Positions 34,386 through 44,742 of a DNA stretch of 64,000 nt are shown in pieces; position 1 is the first letter of the stretch, and every line of letters begins with the position of its first letter. The position numbers and the translations under genes are program-made. Below the pieces are notes generated by a model, which had not been told where the DNA came from, made no database searches, and saw only the letters and a program-made list of their open reading frames with translations. The stretch comes from RPQJ01 sp963754125 (GTDB taxonomy: Bacteria > Pseudomonadota > Gammaproteobacteria > Steroidobacterales > Steroidobacteraceae). The DNA lies in NCBI GenBank assembly GCA_963754125.1, contig CAVWEX010000001.1, forward strand, positions 806,001-870,000, given 5' to 3'.

Positions 34386-34459
34386 GGAAAGGCGGCTTTC
34401 TGGTTGGTATTCGAGGCTGCGTAGTCTAAGCGCTGAAGCGCGCAGGGGCACCCTCCCCG

Positions 34460-34870
34460 TCAGGGCCGCAGCCATTCCGCGAGCGAGCGCGGCGAGTGGA
34501 TCGCGACACCGAGCAGCCGCTCGCCATAGAGAGCCTCGAAGTGCGTACGGTCGCCGGTCAGCAGCGCGTCGCAGCGCAGCCGCACCGCCGCCGCAACGAC
34601 CGGGCGATCTTTCTCGTGGATGAGCGCGGCCACGCGGGCCGGCACGGCCCCGGGGTGGAGTGGCGCGACCTCGACCCGGGAGAGCAGGGCCTCGAGCGTG
34701 GCCAGGGCCTCGGGGCCCTTGGCGAGCAGGTTGCGGCGGGCCTCCTCGACCACGTAGGCGTCTGCACACAGCAGGTGGCCGGCCGTCTCCAGCCGGGCGA
34801 GCAACTCGCGCACCGCGCCCGCCGTCTTCGCGGCCGAGAACAGGATGTTGGCGTCCAGGAAGACGCGCAC
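34460..34870 (-). CDS. PIN-domain toxin
   Basis: 136 residues from GTG 34870. MRVFLDANILFSAA supplies the first catalytic Asp, VVEEARRNL the glutamate, and KDRPVVAAAVRLRCDALLTGD the later aspartates of a PIN ribonuclease. The gene is 12 nt downstream of the AbrB-type antitoxin gene. This subfamily differs from the VapC proteins elsewhere in the window in its DANILFSA start. Confidence 0.85.
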   Translation of the reverse strand: MRVFLDANILFSAAKTAGAVRELLARLETAGHLLCADAYVVEEARRNLLAKGPEALATLEALLSRVEVAPLHPGAVPARVAALIHEKDRPVVAAAVRLRCDALLTGDRTHFEALYGERLLGVAIHSPRSLAEWLRP

Positions 34871-34882
34871 GGCGTGGGGAGC

Positions 34883-35164
34883 TCAGCGGCCGCGGCTGGT
34901 CGGACGCTTGCGCGCGGGCGCCGAGCGCGGCGCACGGGCCGGGGCCCGCAGCGCCGCCGCCAGCTCGGCCTCGGACTCGTCGAACTCCCGCTCACGCTCC
35001 GGTGTGTAGATCTCGACCGGCAGCGTCACCGCCGGACGAAGCAGCAGCCCCTCCGGCGTGACCTCGGCGATCAGCTGGTCGTCGGCCCGCAGGCCGAGCG
35101 CCTTGCGCAACCGCGCGGGCAGCGTGATGACGCCCCGGCTGGTGATGGTGATGGCCGCACGCAC
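34883..35164 (-). CDS. AbrB-family antitoxin
   Basis: 93 residues from GTG 35164. AAITITSRGVITLPARLRKALGL is the AbrB DNA-binding hairpin and follows the start directly, which is why this start was chosen over an in-frame ATG at 35224 preceded by GGGTGG. The tail ends in an Arg/Ala-rich stretch. A 21-nt dyad at 35169-35189 lies 5 nt upstream of this start; with the longer start it would lie inside the gene. The gene diverges from pilS. Confidence 0.8.
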   Translation of the reverse strand: MRAAITITSRGVITLPARLRKALGLRADDQLIAEVTPEGLLLRPAVTLPVEIYTPEREREFDESEAELAAALRAPARAPRSAPARKRPTSRGR

Positions 35165-35168
35165 GACC

Positions 35169-35189
35169 GCAGCATTGCAGAAATGCTGC
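35169..35189. promoter_or_regulatory. Operator-like dyad between AbrB antitoxin and pilS
   Basis: GCAGCATT-GCAGA-AATGCTGC, perfect 8-bp arms with a 5-nt spacer. It lies 5 nt upstream of the GTG start of the antitoxin and about 90 nt upstream of pilS. It is the likely binding site for the AbrB-type antitoxin and could also affect pilS. Confidence 0.55.
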
Positions 35190-35277
35190 AACTCGGCAAG
35201 CTGAGATCCGCCCGGGCGCGCCATGCCGCCACCCTGCCGTGTTGTAGCCGCGCCCGCGAGGCCCGAAACTGCCGGCA

Positions 35278-36900
35278 ATGGCCCAATACCCCAGCCGCCC
35301 GGCCGACGCCGCGGGCTCGAGCGACCTCGCATGGCGCGTCATCGGCCTGCTCAACATCTTCCGGCTGCTGGTGCCGATGGTGTTGATCCTGCTGTTCTTC
35401 TTCAACGCGCCGGAGCGCAGCGTCGGCGCGGTCCATCCGGGCCTGTTCCTCGGCATCTGCGTCGCCTACTTCACGTTCGGGCTGGTGTGCATACACCCGA
35501 TCCAGCGGCACTGGCCGTCGGCCGAGTGGATGTCGCTCTTTCCGCTGGCCGTGGACGGCATCGCCATCACGCTGCTGACCCACGCGAGCGGCGGCGTCGG
35601 CGGCGGGCTCGCCACGCTGCTGTTCCTGCCCGTGGGCGCCACGGCCGCCGTGGTGCGCCCGCGGCTCGCGCTGCTCGCGACGGCCGTCATCACGATCCTG
35701 CTGCTGTTCGAGACCCTGGTCTCGGCGCTCACCGGCACGATCGACGGATCGGGATTCCTCACCGCGGGCCTCACCGGCGCGAGCCTGTTCGCGATCACGC
35801 TGCTCGCGGTCCCGCTCGCGCGACGGCTGCGCGAGAGCGAGGCGCTGGTGCGGCAGCGCGACATCGATCTCGCGAACCTGAACGAGCTCAACCGCTTCAT
35901 CGTCCAGCACCTGCGCGAGAGCATCCTCGTGGTGGATGCCTCGGACCGGATCCGGCTGATCAACGAGACCGCCGCGCGCCTGCTGGCCAACAGCCCGGTG
36001 ACCCCGGGCGCCCCGCTCGAGGAGGTCGCCCCCCGCCTGCTCTACCTGCTCGACGCCTGGCGCCGGCAGGAACACGACCGGCGCGACTCGACCGGCGAGG
36101 TGGTCTCGGCGGACGGCGGCACGGTGATCCGGCCGCATTTCGTGTCGCTGTCGGAGCGCGGCGCCGGGCCGGTGCTGATCTTCCTCGAGGACATGAGCGT
36201 GATCGCCCAGCGCATCCAGCAGTCGAAGCTCGCCGCGCTCGGGCGGCTGAGCGCGAGCATCGCCCACGAGATCCGCAACCCCGTGGGTGCGATGAGCCAC
36301 GCGGGCCAGCTGCTGCGCGAGTCGCCGGCGCTCGGGGCCGACGACCGCCACCTCACCGACATCATCGAGAAGAACGCCGCGCGAGTCAGCCAGATCATCG
36401 AGAACATCCTGCAGCTCTCGCGCCGTGACACGACGCGCCAGGAACGGCTCGACCTCGCGGCGTGGCTCGAGACCTTCCTGGCCGAATACCGCGAGACGCT
36501 GCAGGTCGCGCCGGAGCGACTCGAGTGCGAGACGCCGCCCACCGGCCTCGAGGTGCACTTCGACCCTTCGCACCTGCACCAGGTGCTGTGGAACCTGTGC
36601 GACAACGCGCTCGAGCACGGCGCGGGCGGCGAGCCCGTGCGGGTGCGCGCCGGCCGGATTGCCTCGACCGACCGGCCGTTCCTCGAGGTGAGCGACCGCG
36701 GCGCCGGCATTGCCCCGGCGAACGCCGAGCGCATCTTCGAGCCGTTCTTCACCACCGGGGCGGCCGGCACCGGGCTCGGGCTCTTCATCGCCCGCGAGCT
36801 GTGCCAGACCAACGGGGCGCTGCTCGCCTACGAGGCACGACCGGGCGGCGGCAGCGCGTTCCGCATCGTGTTTGCGGATCCGCAGAGGTGGGAGGGGTAG
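35278..36900 (+). CDS. pilS: Sensor histidine kinase PilS
   Basis: 540 residues. Six hydrophobic segments (about residues 25-185) are followed by a short coiled coil, a PAS-like domain (VVDASDRIRLINETAARLL), HisKA with SASIAHEIRNPVGAMSHAG and an ATPase domain with LCDNALEHG and GTGLGLFIAREL. This is the PilS layout. In Pseudomonas, PilS senses pilin levels in the membrane and acts on PilR. The partner pilR begins 1.3 kb downstream, after toxin-antitoxin genes, instead of immediately. Confidence 0.93.
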   Translation: MAQYPSRPADAAGSSDLAWRVIGLLNIFRLLVPMVLILLFFFNAPERSVGAVHPGLFLGICVAYFTFGLVCIHPIQRHWPSAEWMSLFPLAVDGIAITLLTHASGGVGGGLATLLFLPVGATAAVVRPRLALLATAVITILLLFETLVSALTGTIDGSGFLTAGLTGASLFAITLLAVPLARRLRESEALVRQRDIDLANLNELNRFIVQHLRESILVVDASDRIRLINETAARLLANSPVTPGAPLEEVAPRLLYLLDAWRRQEHDRRDSTGEVVSADGGTVIRPHFVSLSERGAGPVLIFLEDMSVIAQRIQQSKLAALGRLSASIAHEIRNPVGAMSHAGQLLRESPALGADDRHLTDIIEKNAARVSQIIENILQLSRRDTTRQERLDLAAWLETFLAEYRETLQVAPERLECETPPTGLEVHFDPSHLHQVLWNLCDNALEHGAGGEPVRVRAGRIASTDRPFLEVSDRGAGIAPANAERIFEPFFTTGAAGTGLGLFIARELCQTNGALLAYEARPGGGSAFRIVFADPQRWEG

Positions 36901-37135
36901 GTCCTCGCCTGGTTCACGGCCCAGGTCCACGCCGTCGGGCGGTGGCAACTACCAGTCGCGGATCAACGAAGCGTTGAGAGAGCACATTGGCCGGCAGGTA
37001 GAACCTCTCGAGGCGATCCTCCGGCGCGTCGTGACGCGACGAGCTGGCGAAGAGCCGCGACCGGTCGAAGGGCGGCGGGTAGCGGATCCCAACGCGCGAG
37101 GTCGAGCCTCGCCACCTCGCCTTGTCAGCAGCTGA
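36901..37135 (+). pseudogene. BrnA-like antitoxin C-terminal remnant
   Basis: Directly after the pilS stop the DNA reads VLAWFTAQ in one frame and then GGGNYQSRINEALREHIG with EPLEAILRRVV in another. These are the end of a BrnA-type ribbon-helix-helix antitoxin. No N-terminus or BrnT toxin is present, and the open frame continues past the family end to 37135. It appears to be a fragment left by recombination at the pilS end. Confidence 0.6.
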
Positions 37136-37508
37136 TCGCCACGGGCAGCCGCGCGAGCACCTCGTCCGCCGTTAGCAGCCGCAGCGTTTCGACCTCGCAC
37201 TGGGCCACCAGCAGCCGGTCGAACGGGTCGCCATGGGGCACGGTCACCTTTGCGATCGCCGCGGCGTGCCGCATCGTCACGTCCAAGGGCAGCAAGCCAG
37301 CTTCGTCGATGCCCTGCTCCAGTTGGTCAATCGCAAAGTCGCCCCGCATCTTGCCCAGGGCCAACTTGATGGCGATCTCCCACACGCTGGCGCTGCTGAC
37401 CCAGCACTCGTTCCCGGCGTCGCTGAGAAGTTCGCGGGCGCGTGCAGACAGTCGTGGACTGTCCGCCAGCACCCAGAGCAGCACGTGGGTGTCGAGCAGG
37501 ATCCTCAC
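37125..37508 (-). CDS. PIN-domain toxin VapC
   Basis: 127 residues. MRILLDTHVLLWVLADS has the first Asp, SSASVWEIAIKLALGK the glutamate, and HGDPFDRLLVAQC plus LLTADE the later acidic residues. The HVLLWVLA/DPFDRLL pattern is that of the PIN toxins paired with Phd/YefM antitoxins. Its start overlaps the antitoxin stop by 4 nt. It is oriented against pilS and pilR. Confidence 0.9.
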   Translation of the reverse strand: MRILLDTHVLLWVLADSPRLSARARELLSDAGNECWVSSASVWEIAIKLALGKMRGDFAIDQLEQGIDEAGLLPLDVTMRHAAAIAKVTVPHGDPFDRLLVAQCEVETLRLLTADEVLARLPVAISC

Positions 37509-37756
37509 GGCTCGAGCTCACCGCCGAACAGCCGGGACGAGTCCTCCGCCGAAAACGGTTTGCTGACGGCGTCGATGAGTTCCTCAGAGATCCGACCTCT
37601 GAGCGTGCCGAGCCGCACGCCACCCGGGCGTTCGAGGCGGACGATCTGGGCCACAGGCCGGCCGGCGCGGGCAAGGATCACCTTCTCCCCCGCCTCAGCA
37701 GCCTCGACGAGCTTGGAGAGCGTCGTCTTGGCTTCGTGGATGTTCACCTTGCGCAT
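37505..37756 (-). CDS. Phd/YefM-family antitoxin
   Basis: 83 residues. MRKVNIHEAKTTLSKLVEAAEAGEKVILARAGRPVA is the Phd/YefM DNA-binding fold, and the tail FSAEDSSRLFGGELEP would bind the toxin. Its stop overlaps the PIN toxin start. A dyad at 37777-37795 lies about 20 nt upstream and is the likely autoregulatory operator. Confidence 0.92.
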   Translation of the reverse strand: MRKVNIHEAKTTLSKLVEAAEAGEKVILARAGRPVAQIVRLERPGGVRLGTLRGRISEELIDAVSKPFSAEDSSRLFGGELEP

Positions 37757-37776
37757 CGGTCTGCTCCAGCCGCTAG

Positions 37777-37795
37777 GTTAGTCCTATTAGCTAAC
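37777..37795. promoter_or_regulatory. Operator-like dyad between two Phd-type genes
   Basis: GTTAG-TCCTATTAG-CTAAC in an AT-rich pocket between divergent Phd/YefM-type antitoxin genes. The AT-rich content stands out from the GC-rich surroundings and fits a shared promoter and operator. Confidence 0.5.
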
Positions 37796-37831
37796 TTTAT
37801 GTTCCCCACCCGAGCAAGGCAAACTCGATAA

Positions 37832-38098
37832 ATGTTGCCCAAGCCGCCCAATAGGACAGAAATCAACGCGCAGGACGCAAGGACTCGGTTTCTGGAGTTG
37901 CTGAAGCTGGTCCAGGTCGGCCAGCGATTCACGATCACGCACCGCGGCAAAGCCATCGCGGATCTCCTGCCAAGTAAAGCCGCCCGACCGGCCGATGCCG
38001 CCGCCGCCATCGAACGGTTCCAGGCATTCATCCGGGAGAATCCCGTCGCCGCCCGGGGTATTGACTGGCGGGCACTCATTGACGAGGGCAGTGCGTGA
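37832..38098 (+). CDS. Phd/YefM-like antitoxin, toxin lost
   Basis: 88 residues. INAQDARTRFLELLKLVQVGQRFTITHRGKAIADLLP is a Phd-type DNA-binding region, followed by a tail with RFQAFIRENPVAARGIDWRAL. A PIN toxin would normally overlap its stop. Instead a 48-codon chimeric frame begins at GTG 38095. It is therefore an orphan antitoxin, perhaps still able to bind DNA or a toxin from another locus. Confidence 0.82.
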   Translation: MLPKPPNRTEINAQDARTRFLELLKLVQVGQRFTITHRGKAIADLLPSKAARPADAAAAIERFQAFIRENPVAARGIDWRALIDEGSA

Positions 38099-38241
38099 TA
38101 TTGGCCCCCAACGCCTCGGTCACCGCCCGTCTCGATGCCGTCTACGGCGATCCCGCGACCAATACCGGATTGGATCCCGCCTTGGCGGCCGTGCAGTGGG
38201 CCTCCCTCCGGGGCGAGCCCGGCACAGATGAGATCGGTTGA
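38095..38241 (+). pseudogene. Chimeric truncated TA fragment
   Basis: 48 codons from GTG 38095, overlapping the antitoxin stop. The first residues, VILAPNASVTA, look like the start of a VapC-type toxin. The rest (RLDAVYGDPATN, then GLDPALAAVQWASL) resembles the C-terminal end of a MazE-like antitoxin. It seems to be a junction of two different modules. It ends 1 nt before the pilR start. Confidence 0.5.
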
Positions 38242-38242
38242 G

Positions 38243-39587
38243 ATGCCCCCCCGCGCCCTGATCGTCGACGACGAGCCCGACATCCGCGAACTGCTGGCCA
38301 TCACGCTCGGCCGGATGCAGCTCGAGGTGGACACGGCGGGCGACTACGCGAGCGCCGTCCGCCAGCTCGGCGGGCAGCGCTACGACCTCGTGCTCACCGA
38401 CATGCGCCTGCCGGACGGCGACGGGCTCGAGCTCATCGAGTGGATCCAGGCGCACCGCCCCGGCGTGCCGGTGGCGGTCATCACCGCGCACGGCAACGTC
38501 GAGGCCGCGGTCCGCGCGCTCAAGCTCGGGGCCTTCGACTTCATCTCGAAGCCGCTCGACCTGGGCTCACTGCGCCGGCTCATCACCGCCACGCTCAAGC
38601 TCGACGACTCGGCGGCCGAGGCCACGCAGCGGCGCACACGGCTCACGCTGCTCGGCGACTCGAAGCCGATGCAGCGGCTGCGCGAGATGATCGCCCGGGT
38701 GGCGCGCTCGCAGGCGCCGGTGCACATCTCCGGCGATTCGGGCACCGGCAAGGAGCTGGTGGCGCGGCTGATCCACGAGTCCGGGCCGCGGGCCGACGGG
38801 CCGTTCGTGCCGGTCAACTGCGGCGCCATCCCCTCGGAACTGATGGAGAGCGAGCTCTTCGGTCACAAGAAGGGCAGCTTCACGGGCGCGGTGACCGACA
38901 AGGAGGGGCTGATCCGCAGCGCCGAGGGCGGCACGCTGTTCCTCGACGAGGTGGCCGACCTGCCGCTGCACATGCAGGTGAAGCTGCTGCGCGTGATCCA
39001 GGAGAAGTCCGTGCGGTCCGTGGGCGAGACGCGCGAGGCGCCGGTGGACGTGCGCATCCTCTCCGCGACCCACCGCAAGCTCGAGGAGCTGGTGAAGGCG
39101 GGTCGCTTCCGCGAGGACCTCTACTACCGCATCAACGTCATCGAGCTGCACGTGCCCGCGCTGCGCGAGCGGCTCGACGACGTGCCGCAGCTCGTGGACA
39201 TGCTGCTCGACCGCGTCTCGAAGCAGATCGGCGTGCCGCGCCCCGAGATCGGCGACGAGGCGATGGACAAGCTGCTGACGTACGCCTACCCCGGCAACGT
39301 GCGCGAGCTCGAGAACATCCTCGAGCGGGCGGTGACGCTGTGCACCGGGGACCGGATCGCGCCCGGGGATATCCAGCTCAAGCAGGGTACGGGGCCGGTC
39401 GAGCTGCCGGAGATCGGCGAGGACGTCGGCGCCGACGGGCTCGAGGGCCAGCTCGAGCACATCGAGCGCGAGGCGATCGTCAAGGCGCTGGAGCAGACGC
39501 GGTACAACAAGACCAAGGCGGCGGCAGCTGCTGGGGATGACGTTCCGGCAGTTGAGGTATCGGGTGAAGAAGCTCGGGATCGAGTGA
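38243..39587 (+). CDS. pilR: Type IV pilus response regulator PilR (frameshifted)
   Basis: Restored length is 447 residues. Receiver domain with ALIVDDEPDIRE and phospho-Asp in LVLTDMRLPDG; AAA+ domain with Walker A GDSGTGKE, sigma-54 loop GSFTGA and GGTLFLDEVADLP; Fis-type HTH at the end. The shift at about 39528 resolves as GCA/GCG and yields AALLGMTFRQLRYRVKKLGIE, the conserved PilR end. It activates pilA from sigma-54 promoters; one lies 130 nt downstream. A conserved companion of pilS, separated from it here by TA genes. Confidence 0.94.
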
Positions 39588-39716
39588 GACCGGACTGACA
39601 GTAATTGTCAGCTTTGGACGTTTCCGGTCCAGTTCACCGCCGCCTCCGTCGCCTCCGCGGCCGACGCCTGACCGGCGACTCCTTTCAGAAACAAAGACTT
39701 GCACGGAGCCGCGCCG

Positions 39717-39733
39717 TTGGCACGCGGATTGCT
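39717..39733 (+). promoter_or_regulatory. Sigma-54 promoter of pilA
   Basis: TTGGCACG-CGGA-TTGCT matches the -24/-12 sigma-54 consensus exactly in both core elements. The predicted start is near 39744, giving a 55-nt leader to the pilA ATG at 39799. It is preceded by pilR, the known activator of such promoters. Confidence 0.93.
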
Positions 39734-39798
39734 TTGTGTTCAGTGCCGGCCAAACGGCCGCGGGCTTCAGATTTCTTACCCGAACAGGAGTTGTTCAA

Positions 39799-40313
39799 AT
39801 GATGAAGAAGGTTCAGAAGGGTTTCACCCTCATCGAACTGATGATCGTCGTGGCGATCATCGGCATCCTCGCGGCCATCGCGATTCCGGCGTACCAGGAT
39901 TACACGATCCGGTCGCAGGTCACGGAAGGTCTGACGCTGGCCGGCGCGACTCAAGGCCGCCGTCGCCGAGGTACGTTGCGAACAGCGGCACCTGGCCGGC
40001 TGACGAATGGCCGCGGTCGGCGACTTGGTGCGACCGCGGCCACCGTCGGCAAGTATGTCACCGGCGTCACGGTCGACGAACGGCACGATCACCGTCACCT
40101 ACGGCGACGCACGCCAACGCCGCCGTTGCCGCTGCCGCGAGATGCCTTGCTCATTCAGCCGGTGTCTAGCGCCAATGGCGACGTGGTCTGGCGTTGCGGC
40201 GATGCGGCTGCGCCCGCCGGTGCTGTAGACCAGCCGATGTGGCCGGCAGCCGATTCCGGCGCTGCCACGACCGTGTCTCGAACAAGTACCTGCCGTCGAA
40301 CTGCCGCTGCTAA
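39799..40313 (+). CDS. pilA: Type IV major pilin PilA (about nine frameshift sites)
   Basis: Restored length is 167 residues. A short leader MMKKVQKG is followed by the prepilin cleavage site and FTLIELMIVVAIIGILAAIA, the conserved N-terminal helix with Glu5. As written, the frame breaks soon after LTLAG. Reading third positions as alternatives at about nine codons (GCG/GCA, GAC/GAG, GGC/GGG/GGA, TCT/TCC/TCG and others) removes 11 bases and gives GALKAAVAEYVANSGTWPADN, GKYVTGVTV and a cysteine-bounded end (WRCGDA ... KYLPSNCRC). PilD would process it. A strong terminator follows. Confidence 0.92.
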
Positions 40314-40362
40314 GCAGCGGCAGCCCGTAATCCCGAACGTCACCTGTTCGGTGACCGGTCAG

Positions 40363-40393
40363 GAGAGGCCCCTGCAAAGGGGCCTCTCTTTTT
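40363..40393 (+). terminator. Rho-independent terminator after pilA
   Basis: GAGAGGCCCC and GGGGCCTCTC form a perfect 10-bp stem with loop TGCAAA, followed by TTTTT. It lies 50 nt after the pilA stop and separates pilA from pilB. Confidence 0.95.
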
Positions 40394-40589
40394 CGTTGGC
40401 GCGTCGGCTCATCCGCCCTACCGATTCACAGCGACCCCGGCCATGGGTTCGCCCTGCGCCCCTGCGTGCCACGGTTCACAATACTGGGCTTGATTCGCTA
40501 CATCTGCCATCGTCCCGCGACTTGACATTTGATAGTCTCCGCTACGCCCGCCCGAGGCGTGCAGGCACATCAGGTACCCTTACAAGTCC

Positions 40590-42332
<1,743 letters not shown>

Positions 42333-42348
42333 GGACTGGGGAGACACC

Positions 42349-43568
42349 ATGGCTGAAGCGATTGCCAACAAGCAGGCGCCCTTCCTCTGGGAAGGCAAGG
42401 ACAAGAAGGGCAACAAGATCAAGGGCCGCGGCCTCGCGAAGAGCGAGGTCGAGATGCGCGCGGACCTGCGCCGCCAGGGCATCGCCGCCACGAAGGTCAA
42501 GAAGGAACGGCACCTGTTCAAGAGCGACGGCAAGGTCACCGCGGAGGACATCGCGATCTTCGCCCGCCAGCTCGCCACCATGCTCACCGCCGGCATCCCG
42601 ATGGTTCAGTCCTTCGAGATCATCGGCGTCGGCCACGACAAGCCGGCGATGCAGAAGCTGGTGCTGGCGATCAAGTCCGACATCGAGACCGGCAACGCGC
42701 TCAACCAGGCGCTGGCCAAGCACCCGCTCTACTTCGACGACCTGTTCGTGAACCTCGTCGAGGCCGGCGAGCACGCCGGCGCGCTCGAGACGGTGCTCGA
42801 CAAGATCGCCACCTACAAGGAAAAGACCGAGGCGCTCAAGAAGAAGATCAAGAAGGCGCTGTTCTATCCGGCCGCGGTGCTCGGCCGTGGCCGTGATCGT
42901 GACCGTGATCCTGCTGCTGTTCGTGATCCCGCAGTTCGAGAGCCTGTTCAAGGGCTTCGGCGCCGACCTGCCGGCCTTCACGCAGATGGTCATCAACATG
43001 TCGCGCTGGATGCAGGCGAACGGCTGGATGCTGCTCATCGTCGTCGTCGCCGCCGGCTTCACGTTCGGCTACTTCTACAAGCGCTCGCGCGCCATGCGCC
43101 AGTTCCTCGACCGCATGTCGCTGCGGGATCCCGGTGATCGGCCCGATCCTCAAGAAGGCCGCAATCGCCCGCTTCGCCCGCACGCTCGCCACGATGTTCG
43201 GCGCCGGCGTGCCGCTGGTCGAGGCGATGAAGTCGGTGGCGGGCGCCACCGGCAACATCGTCTACCAGGACGCCGTGATGAGGATGCGCGACGAAATCTC
43301 CACCGGCCTGCGCATGCAGCGCGCCATGGAGAACACGGGCCTGTTCCCGAACATGGTGGTGCAGATGATCGCGGTCGGCGAAGAGTCGGGCTCGCTCGAC
43401 GAGATGGCCGCCAAGGTGGCCGACTTCTACGAGGCCGACGTGGACGCCGCCGTGGACGGCCTCTCGAGCCTGCTCGAGCCGCTGATCATGGTGATCCTCG
43501 GCGTGCTCGTGGGCGGCCTCGTCGTCGCCATGTACCTGCCGATCTTCAAGCTGGGCGCGGTCATCTGA
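42349..43568 (+). CDS. pilC: Type IV pilus inner-membrane platform protein PilC (frameshifted)
   Basis: Restored length is 405 residues. A GGGGAG site precedes ATG 42349. Two GspF domains are visible: FARQLATMLTAGIPMVQSFEII and IARFARTLATMFGAGVPLVEAM, each followed by membrane helices. Shifts at about 42884 (CTC/CTG, giving YPAAVLAVAVIVTVILLL) and about 43127 (one extra base before ATCCCGGTG) restore the protein. It anchors the pilus motor with PilB. Confidence 0.95.
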
Positions 43569-43579
43569 CGGTCGCCGAC

Positions 43580-44497
43580 GTGCTGCAGGACAGCCCCGCG
43601 CTGCTCGTCGGCAGCGCGTTCCTGCTGTCGCTGCTGGTCGGCAGCTTCCTGAACGTGGTGATCCACCGCCTGCCGGTCATGCTCGACCGGCAGTGGCGGG
43701 CGCAGGCCGAGGAAATGCTGGCCGAGACGGCCGCGGCAGCCCCGACGCTTCAGGCCGACCCCGCAGCAGCGGCGCCCCCGGCGAAGTACAACCTCGTCGT
43801 CCCCCGCTCCGCGTGCCCGCACTGCGGCGCCGCGATCCGCGCGCACCAGAACATCCCGGTCGTGAGCTACCTGCTGCTCGGCGGCAAGTGCGCGAGCTGC
43901 AAGGCGCGGATCTCGCCGCGCTACCCGATCGTCGAGCTCGTCACGGCGCTGCTCTCGGCCGCCGTGGTGTGGCGCTTCGGCTTCCACTGGCAGTCGGTCG
44001 CGGCGCTGTTCGTCACCTGGGCGCTGGTGGCGCTCACGGTCATCGACCTCGACCACCAGATCCTGCCGGACGCGATCACGCTGCCGCTGCTGTGGCTCGG
44101 CCTGCTCGCGAGCCTCGCGTGGCACGCCGGGCTCGCGCCGCCGCTGCCCACCGACCCGCACTCCGCGATCGTGGGCGCGGTGGCGGGCTATCTCAGCCTG
44201 TGGAGCGTGTACTGGGCCTTCAAGCTGCTCACCGGCAAGGAAGGCATGGGCTACGGCGACTTCAAGCTGTTCGGCGCGCTCGGCGCGTGGATGGGCTGGC
44301 AGATGCTGCCGCTCGTGCTGCTGCTCTCGGCCTTCACGGGCGCCGTGGTCGGCATCGCGCTGATCGTGGTGCGCGGCCGCGACCGCAACATCCCGATCCC
44401 CTTCGGCCCCTACCTCGCCGCCGCCGGCTGGATCGCGCTGATGTGGGGGCCGCAGATCGTGGGCGGGTACCTGTCGCTGAGCGGGCTGGATCGCTGA
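43580..44497 (+). CDS. pilD: Prepilin peptidase/N-methyltransferase PilD
   Basis: 305 residues from GTG 43580, 11 nt after pilC; an in-frame CTG overlapping the pilC stop is another possible start. The N-terminal domain has paired CxxC motifs (CPHC, CASC) and FLNVVIHRLP. The catalytic aspartates are in VIDLDHQILPD and MGYGDFK, typical of A24 peptidases. It cleaves and N-methylates PilA and minor pilins. coaE would normally follow directly; here a toxin-antitoxin island intervenes. Confidence 0.95.
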   Translation: MLQDSPALLVGSAFLLSLLVGSFLNVVIHRLPVMLDRQWRAQAEEMLAETAAAAPTLQADPAAAAPPAKYNLVVPRSACPHCGAAIRAHQNIPVVSYLLLGGKCASCKARISPRYPIVELVTALLSAAVVWRFGFHWQSVAALFVTWALVALTVIDLDHQILPDAITLPLLWLGLLASLAWHAGLAPPLPTDPHSAIVGAVAGYLSLWSVYWAFKLLTGKEGMGYGDFKLFGALGAWMGWQMLPLVLLLSAFTGAVVGIALIVVRGRDRNIPIPFGPYLAAAGWIALMWGPQIVGGYLSLSGLDR

Positions 44498-44537
44498 GGC
44501 GGGGAGCCAACGGGAGTCGAGGCAACGCACGTGGTCG

Positions 44538-44735
44538 TTACGCCGCTCGACGACTCGCCGACCTTATTAGCGCCATCGCGGGACTGATCGCAGCCCGGCC
44601 GTTCAGCACCTTCGAGAGAGTGGTACGGTCCACGCCCAACTGGGTCGCAGCCTCGCCTACCTGAAGGTCAAGTGCCGGCAGAACGTCATCACGCAGGGTC
44701 AGGCCGGGGTGAGGGGGGTTGTGCATCTCGCTCAT
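44538..44735 (-). CDS. HigA-like antitoxin, C-terminally truncated
   Basis: 65 residues from ATG 44735. HPGLTLRDDVLPALDLQVGEAATQLGVDRTTLSKVLNGRAAIS is a normal HigA start and HTH. The family then continues with an Ala-Gly-Trp helix and about 30 more residues. Here the sequence ends after AMALIRSASRRAA, with pilD following tail to tail. The 3' end was probably lost when the island joined pilD. DNA binding may persist. Confidence 0.78.
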   Translation of the reverse strand: MSEMHNPPHPGLTLRDDVLPALDLQVGEAATQLGVDRTTLSKVLNGRAAISPAMALIRSASRRAA

Positions 44736-44742
44736 GGAAACC

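Noticed and set aside
37777..37795. Insertion-sequence terminal repeat
   Set aside because: The dyad is short, AT-rich and lies between divergent antitoxin starts, where an operator is more likely; there is no second copy at the other end of the island.
40522..40546. Sigma-70 promoter for pilB
   Set aside because: TTGACA is present at 40522-40527 but no acceptable -10 box lies 16-18 nt downstream.
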